Origin: Planctomycetota bacterium
GTDB taxonomy: Bacteria > Planctomycetota > JAJSAM01 > JAJVHW01
Direction of reading: 5' to 3'
NCBI GenBank assembly: GCA_024280885.1
Contig: JAJRPF010000020.1
Coordinates: 88,697 to 152,696 of the forward strand
DNA length: 64,000 bases
Part shown: positions 9,016 through 18,314 of the stretch, in pieces
Layout: each line of letters starts with the position of its first letter
Numbering within the stretch: the first letter of the stretch is position 1
Notes under the pieces: model-generated
Told to the model about the DNA's origin: nothing
Database searches by the model: none
The model's input: only the letters and a program-made list of their open reading frames with translations
Translations under genes and position numbers: made by a program

Positions 9016-10872
9016 TCAGCGGCCGGAGAGGGTCACCGTTACCGTCGTCTCGGCGCTGTCTCGGACGTACGTGACCTGGACCTCATCGCCCGCGGCCGAT
9101 TCGCCGATCAGCTTCCCGAGCGCCGCCGCCGACACGATCTTGGTGCCGTTCCACGCGATGATGAGATCGCCCTTTTCGAGGCCGCCCTTCGCCGCGCCCA
9201 TTTTCGGGAAGACCATCCCCATGAGCGCGCCTTCGCGCTTGGGATCGTCCGCCAAGCGGACGCCCAGCACGGGTTGCGGGGGGCGCTTCTTGAACACCGG
9301 CTTCGTGTCGGCATCCGCCAGCTGCGCCACCGTGCGAGCGGCGATCCCGGCGATCAGCGCCGCGCCGTCGGCGTTGAGCAGCCACCAGTCGTCCGCAGGG
9401 CGGTGGTACTCCGGGTGGAGTCCGGTGGTGAAGAAGAGCGACGGAACGTCCTTCGCATAGAACGAGTAGTGATCGCTCTGCGGCCATGCCTGCCAGGTGT
9501 GCGTGAGACGGGCGCCCGCAGCGGCGCTCAGCTTCTCCACGATCGCGGTGAACGTGCTGCCGGTCGGAGCGCCGCCGAGATGCAGGCCTCCGTCGGTCTC
9601 CGCGTCCGTCCGATAGCGACCAACCATGTCCATGTTGACGCACGCGATGGTTTGCTCCATCGGCCACGTGGGGTGCTCAGCGTAGTACTTGCTCCCGACG
9701 AGTCCCTTCTCCTCACCGCACCAGAAAGCGATCACGATGGAGCGCTTCGAGGCCGGCTGCGCGACGAGCCATTCTGCGATCTCCAGAAGGGCAGCGGTGC
9801 CCGAGGCGTTGTCGTCCGCGCCGTTGTGGATCTCGCCGCCGCCCGCGGGGCTGCCGAACCATCCCATGCCGACGTGGTCGAGATGCGCGCCGGTGACGAT
9901 CGCCTCAGCGGAAAGGGATGGGTCGGTGCCGCGGCGGACCGCGATCACGTTGCGTGCGGCGGATGAGTCGACTGCTGCCTTGACGGTGATGCGCACTCCA
10001 AGGGCCTGGGAGCGTGGCGTGCGATCGGCGTCGATGGCTGCCTGGACATCCTTCAGCGTCGTTCCGCTGCGCTCGAAGAGCCGCTCTGCGACCGGCCTCT
10101 TGATCGCCAGGACCGGGATCTTCGACGGTCGCCGCGTGCGGACCGCCACCGGCAGCCCGTCTTTCTCGTGGTTGTAGTCGTTGACCAGCAAGACGGCTGC
10201 GGCGCCTGCTGCCTGCGCGCGCGCCGCCTTGGCAGTGAACGACTGCAGGCGCGAGACCCTCGCCCGTTGGCGCGGGTCGGTGGCCTTCCACGGCGAGTCG
10301 TCGGCGGTCTCCGAGGGGGCATGGCGCAGGATCACGACGATCTTGTCCTGCACGTCCTGCCCCAAGAAGTCGTCGTATGCGTTCTCGGCGTCTGTGATGC
10401 CGAAGCCCACGAAGACCACGTCGCCCTCGGCCTCGCCGACGGCTGAGAACGTGAACGGGATGACGTCATCCGGCTCTCCGACCTCGGTCCGGGAGCCTGC
10501 CTCGCCAAGGAGTGCCAGGGTGGAGTTCTTCGCGTCGGGGCTGCGCGAAGGCATCGGCACGTCCTGGAAGAACGAGCCGCCCTCGCCGAGTGGTTCGAGC
10601 CCCATGCGCTTGAGCTCCGCCGCGACGTATTCCTCGGTCAGACGACCGCCCTCAGTGCCGGATTCGCGGCCAGCGAGTTCGTCGGAGGCGAGATAGGCGG
10701 CTCGCGTCAGGAATTGATCGGCTGCAATCTCGGGTGTCGGCTTCGCACGGGGAGGTTCGCGACGCTCCGTGCCGGCGGTAGAAGGCGCCGCGACGAATGC
10801 GATGGTAAGCGCCGCTGCCGAGAGCCGGAGCAGAGCAGAGCCTGGTGAGGTGGGGCAGCGCAGCATGAACAT
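9016..10872 (-). CDS. Secreted M28 family metallopeptidase with PA and PDZ domains
   Basis: 618 residues with an N-terminal signal peptide (ALTIAFVAAPSTAG). A PA domain lies about residues 140-290. The M28 catalytic domain has zinc ligands in TGAHLDHVGMG, EIHNGADDNASGTAAL, WCGEEKGLVGS, MDMVGRYR and GLHPEYHRPADD. The last ~80 residues form a PDZ domain (MGAAKGGLEKGDLIIAWNG). M28 enzymes of this layout are zinc aminopeptidases that trim peptides outside the cytoplasm; the PDZ may bind C-termini of substrates or partners. All expected metal ligands appear present. It is transcribed toward comF. Confidence 0.93.
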   Translation of the reverse strand: MFMLRCPTSPGSALLRLSAAALTIAFVAAPSTAGTERREPPRAKPTPEIAADQFLTRAAYLASDELAGRESGTEGGRLTEEYVAAELKRMGLEPLGEGGSFFQDVPMPSRSPDAKNSTLALLGEAGSRTEVGEPDDVIPFTFSAVGEAEGDVVFVGFGITDAENAYDDFLGQDVQDKIVVILRHAPSETADDSPWKATDPRQRARVSRLQSFTAKAARAQAAGAAAVLLVNDYNHEKDGLPVAVRTRRPSKIPVLAIKRPVAERLFERSGTTLKDVQAAIDADRTPRSQALGVRITVKAAVDSSAARNVIAVRRGTDPSLSAEAIVTGAHLDHVGMGWFGSPAGGGEIHNGADDNASGTAALLEIAEWLVAQPASKRSIVIAFWCGEEKGLVGSKYYAEHPTWPMEQTIACVNMDMVGRYRTDAETDGGLHLGGAPTGSTFTAIVEKLSAAAGARLTHTWQAWPQSDHYSFYAKDVPSLFFTTGLHPEYHRPADDWWLLNADGAALIAGIAARTVAQLADADTKPVFKKRPPQPVLGVRLADDPKREGALMGMVFPKMGAAKGGLEKGDLIIAWNGTKIVSAAALGKLIGESAAGDEVQVTYVRDSAETTVTVTLSGR

Positions 10873-10934
10873 CTCCCTGACGCGAGGTCGACCTATCCGA
10901 CGCGACGACGATAGCGCCCGACGCGGTTCGATGC

Positions 10935-10956
10935 CCGGCTGCGCTCTCGCAGCCGG
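10935..10956 (-). terminator. Hairpin downstream of recJ
   Basis: A perfect 9-bp stem (CCGGCTGCG/CGCAGCCGG) with a 4-nt loop lies about 55 nt after the recJ stop and before the peptidase gene. There is no U-tract, so intrinsic termination is uncertain. Confidence 0.45.
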
Positions 10957-11010
10957 CTCTTCGATGACACGCGACCGGGCGGGGCCGCTCCGCTTGGAAC
11001 GCTGCCCGCG

Positions 11011-12768
11011 TCAGTCCTGTTCCGCAGGTCGCAGATCGCGGAGCAATCCCTCGACCTCGGTTGCGCCACGAAACGTGTTGCGCTGCGGCGTGACCGCCGC
11101 GTCGAGGAGCGCGCCCGACTCGAGCAGCGGCATCAGCTCGGCAGCGCGCCGGAACGCGATGCAGCGCAGCGCGTGGCCGTCGCTTCCGAGATGGAATGAG
11201 ACGTGCTCGTTGAGTTGTCCCATCCGACGTGGCTTGCCGACGACGCGGACGCCGCGCAGGGCGAGCACCGGTTCCGGGTTGCCGGCACCGAAGGGTTCGA
11301 GCCGCTCGAGCCCGGCCGCGACGCCGGCATCGAGTGCGCGCAGGTCGATCTCGGCGTCGAGCACCAACTCCGGAACGCGCGCGTCGGCCGGAAGGGTGTC
11401 CTCGACGTACTTCCCGAACGCCTCCTGGAAAGCGGGGAAGCGCTCCGGCTCGATCGTGAGTCCCGCGGCTGCGGCGTGGCCGCCGTGGGCCACCAGATGC
11501 TCACCGCACGCCGCGAGCGCCTTGTGGAGCGCGAAGCCGGGGACGGAGCGCGCTGAGCCGCGCCCGATGCCATCCTTGGTGCTGACGATGACCACAGGCA
11601 CGTGGAAGGCATCGACCAGGCGTGCGGCGACGATCCCGATCACACCGTGATGCCAGTTCTCGCCGCAGAGCGCGATACCGCCGGCCGGGCTCTCGCCGAA
11701 TTGCTCGAGGGCGAGGGCCTTCGCCTCTTCGGCGACCACGCGCTCGACGGCACGCCTGCGTGTGTTCTCCTTGTCGAGCTTCACCGCGATTTCGCGCGCC
11801 CGCTCGATGTCGTCGGTGAGCAGGAGTTCCAAAGCGAGACTGGCGCTGCCCATGCGGCCGGCGGCGTTGATCCGCGGACCGAGCTTGAAGCCGATATCGC
11901 TGGCCCGCAGGGGCGGACGAGCGCGCGATACGTCCAGCAAGGCCGAGATCCCCGGGCTCGATCCGCCGGCGAGAACTTGGAGACCGTGGCGCACGATGAC
12001 CCGGTTCTCGCCGCGCAGCGGCACCACGTCCGCCACCGTGCCGAGCACTGCAGATCCAAGCGCTTCGAGTAGGAACGCGCGCATGTCGTCGGTGACACGC
12101 GCGCCCGGCGAGAGCTCCTGGGCAATCGCCCACGCGAGCTTCATGGCGACACCGGCGCCACAGAGATCCGGAAACGCATACGTCGAGTCGGCGCGCTTCG
12201 GATTCACGATCGCCACCGCCGGCGGCAACTGCGGGGCGATCTCGTGGTGGTCGGCGACAACGACGTCCACTCCGGCCGCCTTGGCGTTCGTGATCGGCTC
12301 GACGGCCGATGAGCCGTGGTCTACCGAGACGAAGAGCGAGACGTCGCGATCCCGGATCAGGCGCTCCATGGTCGGCCAGTGGAAGCCGTAGCCGGAGCCC
12401 GTTCGTTCTGGGATGTACGGGATGACGCGCGCGGCCCCGGCGAGCCTGAGGAAACGCACGAGGAGCGCCGTGCCGGAGATGCCGTCGACGTCGTAATCAC
12501 CCCAAACGCAGATGGTCTCGCGCTTCCGGAGCGCCTGGCGGATGCGTGCGACCGCCTTCGGCATATCCGGCAGTCCCTCGGGGCGCAGCAGTGTCCCGAG
12601 GCCGCCGCGCAGAAACGTGCGTGCGGCGACCGGATCCGACACGTCGCGATTGAGCAGGCATTGCGCGGTGATGGGATCGACCCCGATCTCGCTCGCGAGA
12701 GCCGCGGCCTCTTCGTCTCGGGGAGGCCGTACGGTCCAGCGGCGCGTGCGGGGCGCGTCTTGCGACAA
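11011..12768 (-). CDS. recJ: Single-stranded-DNA-specific exonuclease RecJ
   Basis: The DHH phosphoesterase core is clear: VWGDYDVDGISGTALLVRF (motif I), VSVDHGSSA (motif II), VVVADHHEIAPQLP (DHH, motif III) and NPKRADSTYAFPDLCGAG (motif IV). The DHHA1 segment follows (GENWHHGVIGIVAARLVD, then HGGHAAAAGLTI), and an OB-like C-terminus. RecJ degrades single-stranded DNA 5' to 3' in recombination and repair, using two Mn ions. I chose a TTG at 12768 because the residues after it (RRWTVRPPRDEEA) align with where other RecJ proteins begin. The frame is open to an ATG at 12861, but that extension runs through 17-bp tandem repeats and looks noncoding. Start is uncertain. Confidence 0.88.
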   Translation of the reverse strand: MSQDAPRTRRWTVRPPRDEEAAALASEIGVDPITAQCLLNRDVSDPVAARTFLRGGLGTLLRPEGLPDMPKAVARIRQALRKRETICVWGDYDVDGISGTALLVRFLRLAGAARVIPYIPERTGSGYGFHWPTMERLIRDRDVSLFVSVDHGSSAVEPITNAKAAGVDVVVADHHEIAPQLPPAVAIVNPKRADSTYAFPDLCGAGVAMKLAWAIAQELSPGARVTDDMRAFLLEALGSAVLGTVADVVPLRGENRVIVRHGLQVLAGGSSPGISALLDVSRARPPLRASDIGFKLGPRINAAGRMGSASLALELLLTDDIERAREIAVKLDKENTRRRAVERVVAEEAKALALEQFGESPAGGIALCGENWHHGVIGIVAARLVDAFHVPVVIVSTKDGIGRGSARSVPGFALHKALAACGEHLVAHGGHAAAAGLTIEPERFPAFQEAFGKYVEDTLPADARVPELVLDAEIDLRALDAGVAAGLERLEPFGAGNPEPVLALRGVRVVGKPRRMGQLNEHVSFHLGSDGHALRCIAFRRAAELMPLLESGALLDAAVTPQRNTFRGATEVEGLLRDLRPAEQD

Positions 12769-12803
12769 GCGGACGATGGCGGCCTCCCGCCCCCGCGAGT
12801 GGA

Positions 12804-12889
12804 GGGCGGTGCGAAGTCTCGGGGCGATGCAAAGTTGCGGGCGATCCAAACCTGTGGGCAATGCAGATCTGCGGGCGATGTGACCCAGC
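12804..12889. repeat. Degenerate 17-bp tandem repeats upstream of recJ
   Basis: Five head-to-tail units begin at 12804 (18 bp), 12822, 12839, 12856 and 12873. The consensus is near GGGCGATGCAAAGTTGC, and GGGC(G/A)(A/G)T is kept in all five. The unit is not a multiple of three. Confidence 0.8.
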
Positions 12890-12996
12890 GGAGCCTTGCT
12901 AGATCTGGGCCGGCCGCGCGTCGTCGCCCAGGAATAAGGCTAGGCCCGATGGGGGACACTCGATTGACGCGGCCGCGCCGGAGTCCGATCGAAGCG

Positions 12997-14946
12997 TCAG
13001 CTCTGCGCCTTCGGCCCCAAGACGCGGACGTCGCCCTGCCGACGCGTGAACCCGATCTGATCCAGGTACTCAAGCAACGGGATCGCGTACTTCCGTGTGG
13101 CACCGACCAGGCGCTTGACGTCGGCCGGCGCGAGGGAACCATGTTCCGCACAGTGAGCGCGGACCTTCGTCTGCACGTCTGCGAGCGTTTCGGCGAGCAG
13201 CAGCACGCCGTCGCGCAGGTGGACGACGCGGCCGCCGTGCTCGAGCAGCGCGAGGAGTTGCTCGACCTCCGCGTTCAGCCCGTCGACCAGGTTTGGCAAC
13301 TCGTGCGCGCGCGGCGTCTGCCACGGATCCTTGCCGAGGATCGCGAGAATGGCGTCGGAGCGCTCCTGCTGCACGCCAGAGAGCTCCGGCGCGCGACCGC
13401 CGCGCCGCACGCGTCCTTCACTGAGTGCATCCACACGTCCGTCGGCGAGGAGCGCTCCGACCAGGCCGTCCACGACGGCGATTTCGCCGCGCACGATGTT
13501 GGGGAGCACCGCCTTCTTCATGCCGACGGCGAGCGGTTGCTTCGCGTGAAAACGATCCAGCGCGCCGAGGATTGCATCGGTTCCGCGCGTTGCTTCCTCG
13601 CCGTGAACAAGGATCCCCCGGCCCACTTCGACGACGTGGCCGTCCGCGATCAGCCCCGTGAGCTCGGGTTCGATCTCCTCCTTCCGACGCAGCAGTGCGC
13701 GGATGAGTGCGGCGCGGTCGGTCCCGTTGAGGCGTGCGCGGCGCACGTGCGCTTCGACGGCAACCCGTGGATCGTCGAGACCCCGCTCGCGTTCCTCGAA
13801 CTCCGCGGCGCCCCCCGACTGCTTGCGGCGCCCGGCGTAGCGCCCCGCGCCGAGAATGATCCCGCCTCCGAGCGTCGCCATGTGTGAGGACGTGCGAATG
13901 ATGAACCGGTCGCCCGGCGCGATCACCGCCTCGCGGTCGAGCTTGAGTCGTGCCCATCCGGTGGTGCCCGCCTCCAAGCGCTTCAGGCCCACGAGCAGGA
14001 CGCGCGCGGCGCATTCGAGTGTGCCGACGTGGAGGCGGACCTCCGTGTTGTGCTTGAGTGCGCGCGCGACGGACGGCAGCACGTGCAGCTTTACGTCCAG
14101 GAGCGCGGCGTCGGAGAAGACGTCGGGCGTGCAGACCACGTCACCTCGGCGGACCTTGCGATGCTCCAACTCGGCCAGGTTGATCGCTGTGCGATGTCCG
14201 GCGGATGCAGTGTCAGCGGGGCGGTGGTAGACCTGCAAGCCGCGCACGCGACCAGCGCGATCACCGGGGCGCACCGCGACGCGATCGCCGAGCGCCAGAT
14301 GTCCGGAGCTGGGAATGCCGGTCACGACGGTGCCGAACCCGGGGGACGTGAACACGCGTAATACGGGCATCCGGAAGAAACCCTGTGCGTCGCGTGGTGG
14401 CGACGCCTTGACCAACTGCGCGACGTGCGCACGCAGCGCATCGATACCCTGACCGGTCACGCCGGAGACGGGGAAGGCCTGCGCGCCCTCAAGGAACGTG
14501 CCCTGCACGAGGTCCTCCACCTCGGAGGCCACCAGTTCGACCATCTCCGCGTCCACGGTGTCCGCCTTGGTCAGGACGATGACACCGGAGCGCAGTCCGA
14601 GGAGAGACATGATCTGCAGGTGCTCACGCGTCTGCGGCATGACGCCGTCGTCCGCCGCGACGACCAGCATCACCACGTCGATGCCGGTCGCGCCCGCCAC
14701 CATGTTGCGGATGAACTTTTCGTGCCCGGGAACATCGACGACACCCACCTCGACGCCGTCGTCGAGGACTAATTCCGCGTAGCCGACGTCGATCGTCAGG
14801 CCACGCTCGCGCTCCTCGGCGAGTCGGTCGGTGTCTTGCTCGGCTCCGGCAAGTGCTCGCAGCAGCGTCGTCTTGCCATGATCGATATGCCCCGCCGTGC
14901 CCAGGGTGACGGGCAGGATGTCGCGCTGAACGGACTGTTTCGCCAT
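12997..14946 (-). CDS. selB: Selenocysteine-specific elongation factor SelB
   Basis: 649 residues. The N-terminal GTPase has G1 ([14 protein letters not shown]), G3 ([12 protein letters not shown]) and G4 (LTKAD), with the DHGKT and DxPGH forms of the SelB/EF-Tu group. Domains II and III follow, then a long winged-helix C-terminal region (from about residue 380), as in bacterial SelB proteins that bind the SECIS hairpin. SelB delivers Sec-tRNA(Sec) to in-frame UGA codons. TATCCT lies exactly 7 nt before the ATG with no ribosome-binding site, so the mRNA is probably leaderless. selA, selD and tRNA(Sec) are not in this window. The presence of SelB makes the in-frame TGAs at 32704-32715 and 51137-51139 meaningful. 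Confidence 0.96.
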   Translation of the reverse strand: MAKQSVQRDILPVTLGTAGHIDHGKTTLLRALAGAEQDTDRLAEERERGLTIDVGYAELVLDDGVEVGVVDVPGHEKFIRNMVAGATGIDVVMLVVAADDGVMPQTREHLQIMSLLGLRSGVIVLTKADTVDAEMVELVASEVEDLVQGTFLEGAQAFPVSGVTGQGIDALRAHVAQLVKASPPRDAQGFFRMPVLRVFTSPGFGTVVTGIPSSGHLALGDRVAVRPGDRAGRVRGLQVYHRPADTASAGHRTAINLAELEHRKVRRGDVVCTPDVFSDAALLDVKLHVLPSVARALKHNTEVRLHVGTLECAARVLLVGLKRLEAGTTGWARLKLDREAVIAPGDRFIIRTSSHMATLGGGIILGAGRYAGRRKQSGGAAEFEERERGLDDPRVAVEAHVRRARLNGTDRAALIRALLRRKEEIEPELTGLIADGHVVEVGRGILVHGEEATRGTDAILGALDRFHAKQPLAVGMKKAVLPNIVRGEIAVVDGLVGALLADGRVDALSEGRVRRGGRAPELSGVQQERSDAILAILGKDPWQTPRAHELPNLVDGLNAEVEQLLALLEHGGRVVHLRDGVLLLAETLADVQTKVRAHCAEHGSLAPADVKRLVGATRKYAIPLLEYLDQIGFTRRQGDVRVLGPKAQS

Positions 14947-14953
14947 CCGCGTG

Positions 14954-14959
14954 AGGATA
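14954..14959 (-). promoter_or_regulatory. -10 element of selB (leaderless)
   Basis: TATCCT on the minus strand, 7 nt before the selB ATG. A possible -35 (TGACAT) lies 18 nt further upstream. Confidence 0.5.
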
Positions 14960-14993
14960 GCGCGGTCGCCTCGCCTGATGTCACGAATCGAAG

Positions 14994-15021
14994 CAGGGCG
15001 CCGACCGAAGTCGGCGCCCTG
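14994..15021 (-). terminator. 12-bp hairpin with cUUCGg loop after the glycine-rich gene
   Basis: A perfect 12-bp stem (CAGGGCGCCGAC/GTCGGCGCCCTG) is closed by a TTCG tetraloop when read on the minus strand. It lies about 55 nt after the stop at 15076 and before selB. It is the strongest hairpin I saw in an intergenic region here. Confidence 0.65.
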
Positions 15022-15075
15022 TGGATTGTTGTCTGACTGCCCGCCCGGATCAGATCCGGACCAGCAGTTGCCGGA

Positions 15076-17883
15076 TCAGAAGTTGAACTGGAACGTCATG
15101 GCGAGCCGGTCGACTGACGGAAGGATGTCGGTGCTGCTCTGCGTGTCGTTCAACTGGAAGGTGATGCGGAAGCGGACGAACTTGTAGCTCTTGCCGTTCA
15201 TCACCTCTGCGATATCGAAGATGTGATCAGGACCCATCGTTGCCGGGTTGTAGCCCGGGATATTCGGGATCGCTGGCTCCGCGCCACCGGTGTTGTCGGT
15301 GTAGCGAACTGGCGCCCACTTGGACACCTCGTCCACGTTGCTCGTGCCCTCGTCGGGCTCAAGCGCGTTCAGCAGCGGGAACCCGAAGTTGTCCGGGTCC
15401 TCGATCGCCATCTGCATCTCGATGAGCGTGGCGTCGTCACTCGGGACCGCGACGAAGTTGTCCTCGGTGAAGTTCACGATGCGCGGGTCATCAACTCCGA
15501 CGTCGATAAAGACCGTGTACATGAAGCTCTGGACGCCGCCACCAACCGGGTCAAAGATACCAGCGGTGCCGCCAGGCACCTGAATGCCGCCACCAGGCGA
15601 CTCGAGGCGCACATAGCCCTCGCCCCCGGTTCCGCCGAACGTCGCCGCGCCGAAGCTGCCAGCCGACTGCGTGCCGCCTGCGCCGCCCGGAACGCTCGTC
15701 GCATTCGTCGGATCGGAGAAGTCAAAGCTCTGACTGGTGCGGAGCAGCAGCGAACCGCCACCACCACCGCCGCCGGGGCCACTCACCATGGCGCTGTTGG
15801 AGCTACCGGTGCCGCCTGTTCCACCGCGAGCGCGGATCTGACCGTCGGTCCCGATCTGGAAGACGGACGCCGTCTGGACGAGCACCGCGCCACCACCGCC
15901 ACCGCCGCTACCGGCCATCGTTCCCCAGCCTTGACTCGTGTAGGCTCCGTTGGCGCCGGAGGCGCCGCCTGCGCCGCCCACCAGCGGCTGGAGATCGTCG
16001 TTGGTTGAGCCTGCGCCACCCTTGCCGCCGACGCCGCGCCAGGACGCCTGTGACGACGTTGGCGTGGCACCATCGGTGCCCGCCAAGCGTGCGCCGCCGC
16101 CGCCGCCGCCGCCGCCGTTGACGTAGAGGCCCGAGCCGTTCGAGCCCTTGCCGCCGAGACCACCGCGGCCCCCGTCATCGGCTTCCGCGACCACAAGGTC
16201 CTTGTCATGGCCCGGCACACCGGCTGTTCCGTCGCCAGCCTTGGGTTTCGAAGTGGTTTCGTACTTGAGCGTCGCATCGCCGCCCTTACCGCCACCCGGG
16301 CCACCCTTGCCTCCCTTGACGACCGATGGCGGACTCTGAAGAGAAGTGCCACCTGTCTGCTTCGTGCCGTTCAGGCCGTCGGCGTGCAATTCGCCCTGGA
16401 TGTCCACGGAGAGCGCCTTGACGGTCGCAGGGCGTGAGCCCGTGAGGTTGACCACGACGCCGGGCGGAATGATCAGATTGCGCCAGTTGATCGTGTTCTC
16501 GGGGAAAATGTCCGTATTGATGGTCTCGTTGGAGAGCGGCTCGAAGTCGCCGTCGGCTGCGCTTCCGCCCGCAATCGTCATGATGGCGGCGATCGCATTC
16601 GGCACACCCTCGTCATAGCTCGCCGTGGTGAGATCCTTGTCGTTGTTGCCGTCGCTTGCGATGAACTCCAGCACGACTTGGCCGGTGGAGACCGGCTCGT
16701 CGCGCGTGCTGAAGAGCACCATGACGCGCGGGTCAATCTCGTCCGGGTACGTGTCGCCGAGGTCGAGCAGGTTGGCCTTGAGCACGCCGCGCTCGACCGG
16801 ATCGACCGGCCAGTCGAAGATCAATCGCGCGGGCGGGTCCTGCAACTCCTCGGGAGGTGTCCCAGGAGAGAGCTGTCGTGCGGTATCGAGGAACTCATAG
16901 ACCTCGCGCAGCCGCAGGCGATCCAGATTGTTGCGATAGTCATAGAGCCCGGTGAGATCGCGCACTTCGCGCTTGACCCGCAACGCGTACGTGCCGAGAT
17001 CAGGCAGCGGGAAGTTGGGCTGGAAGAAGAGCCGCGCCGAGTCGAAGTTCTGTTCGACGAACGTCGAGCCCTGCACAGGCTTGCGCAGGCTGGGATCACC
17101 CTTGCGCTCGGTGAGCAAGAGCGTGACGTTGCCTTCCTTGCGGACGGTGGACGGTGCCAGGGGCACCTTCGTGCCGAAGAGCGTCACGGCGATGTCGTTC
17201 GGGACTTCCTGCGTTCCACCGTGCTTCGCGTACTGGTCGGCGACCGACGCGACCTTGTCGGGCGGGTTCGAGAACTGGAAGCCCGGCGGCGGCGCGTCGT
17301 CGTAGTTGTCAATCGTGAACGCTTCGGAGCGGTCGGCGATTGGCGACGTTGTGAACGTGTACTCGGCCGTCCGGTTCAGCGGACGACCCTTGGTCGAGCG
17401 CACCGGCGACGGCGTCGGATTACCGAGCACGGTGATCTTGTAGTTCGTCAGAGGCTGGAAGCCCGCGTTCTCGTCAGCGTTGTCGCGCTCGCTCCCTGCC
17501 GGGTAGAACGCGCCGATCGGGCTGTCCGGGTCACGCATGTGCGTGGGCAGACGCGGGAAGAACCGCACCTTGTTGCCCTGCACCTGGAACGAACCGGGAA
17601 CCTGCTTTGTGAAGCCGGTGCCCAGAGCGTTCTGGCCGCGGATCTGGAAGATCGCGGCACCGACGGTGCCCTGATCCACGTCAGACGTGAACTTGAACTC
17701 GATGATCGCGTTGTGGTTCACGCCCGAGAACGAGCCGACGTTCACATCGATCAGGCGTAGGGGGCCACCGCGTCCACGACGTTTGCGCTTCGCGAGCGCG
17801 TCCTGGACCGGGAAAATCGTGGCGATGAGGGCTGCGACGGCAACGCCAGCCGCAACGCCCGAGATCGTTCTACCGATCTTCAT
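15076..17883 (-). CDS. Large secreted glycine-rich protein with N-terminal Ig-like region
   Basis: 935 residues. A textbook Shine-Dalgarno (AAGGAG, 5 nt spacing) precedes the ATG at 17883. A signal peptide (VAVAALIATIFPVQDALA) is followed by a basic patch. Residues ~50-180 resemble a bacterial Ig-like (Big_5) fold ending in AEYTFTTSPIA; a second similar unit follows (NDIAVTLFGTKVPLAPSTV). Residues ~520-760 are glycine-rich, with runs such as NGGGGGGGGGARLAG and GPGGGGGGGSLLLRT. The C-terminus (~780-935) is beta-rich. I infer a surface or extracellular protein; the function is unknown. In the coding DNA the glycine runs are GGC-type repeats (around 16088-16117). Confidence 0.85.
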   Translation of the reverse strand: MKIGRTISGVAAGVAVAALIATIFPVQDALAKRKRRGRGGPLRLIDVNVGSFSGVNHNAIIEFKFTSDVDQGTVGAAIFQIRGQNALGTGFTKQVPGSFQVQGNKVRFFPRLPTHMRDPDSPIGAFYPAGSERDNADENAGFQPLTNYKITVLGNPTPSPVRSTKGRPLNRTAEYTFTTSPIADRSEAFTIDNYDDAPPPGFQFSNPPDKVASVADQYAKHGGTQEVPNDIAVTLFGTKVPLAPSTVRKEGNVTLLLTERKGDPSLRKPVQGSTFVEQNFDSARLFFQPNFPLPDLGTYALRVKREVRDLTGLYDYRNNLDRLRLREVYEFLDTARQLSPGTPPEELQDPPARLIFDWPVDPVERGVLKANLLDLGDTYPDEIDPRVMVLFSTRDEPVSTGQVVLEFIASDGNNDKDLTTASYDEGVPNAIAAIMTIAGGSAADGDFEPLSNETINTDIFPENTINWRNLIIPPGVVVNLTGSRPATVKALSVDIQGELHADGLNGTKQTGGTSLQSPPSVVKGGKGGPGGGKGGDATLKYETTSKPKAGDGTAGVPGHDKDLVVAEADDGGRGGLGGKGSNGSGLYVNGGGGGGGGARLAGTDGATPTSSQASWRGVGGKGGAGSTNDDLQPLVGGAGGASGANGAYTSQGWGTMAGSGGGGGGAVLVQTASVFQIGTDGQIRARGGTGGTGSSNSAMVSGPGGGGGGGSLLLRTSQSFDFSDPTNATSVPGGAGGTQSAGSFGAATFGGTGGEGYVRLESPGGGIQVPGGTAGIFDPVGGGVQSFMYTVFIDVGVDDPRIVNFTEDNFVAVPSDDATLIEMQMAIEDPDNFGFPLLNALEPDEGTSNVDEVSKWAPVRYTDNTGGAEPAIPNIPGYNPATMGPDHIFDIAEVMNGKSYKFVRFRITFQLNDTQSSTDILPSVDRLAMTFQFNF

Positions 17884-18314
17884 ATTCGCTCCTTGATCAA
17901 ATGAGTGAACGCTCCACCCGTGCGGTGAAGTCCACTAGCTCTCTGTAGCTCTATCAGTTTGTGGTCCACGAAGGCCGACGGCAAGCAAGAACTTCTGCAT
18001 GATGCAGTGCGTGTCGCGAGGCCGATTCGGAACCTGACGGTGGATCGGGAGCAAGGCGCGTGCCACCGCTATCGATGTCCTTCTTCCCGCACTTCAGGCT
18101 CGGATCCTGCCGCAATGGACCGCTGGTCTACATGCGATGGCACGACTCCTGTGCGGTTTCGCTCGGAGGCTCCGCTCGCGTGGTCAGAGCGCCCCCTGAG
18201 CTCGCTGTCTGACCGCGCTGGCTGACTTCGTGGCCCGGGGTGGCCGTCTGGTCCGATCGGGCGCGCCTCGGCCCGCGGTGCCACATGCGCTGAACGGCGA
18301 GCTGTGGCAGCCTC
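17884..18314. other. Intergenic region with no supported gene
   Basis: It holds the promoter of the glycine-rich gene (minus strand). Short plus- and minus-strand frames are arginine/serine-rich and look random. A direct repeat of AGCTCT lies near 17940. I see no RNA gene. Confidence 0.5.

Noticed and set aside
12890..12996. Possible tRNA(Sec) beside selB
   Set aside because: No cloverleaf, long variable arm or T-loop sequence could be traced.
16678..17760. 360-codon plus-strand frame inside the glycine-rich gene
   Set aside because: The minus frame has a signal peptide, a strong Shine-Dalgarno sequence and Ig-like motifs; the plus frame has none.
17959..18225. 88-codon plus-strand frame between the glycine-rich and TPR genes
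   Set aside because: No ribosome-binding site or -10 at the 7-nt spacing, and no recognisable domain.
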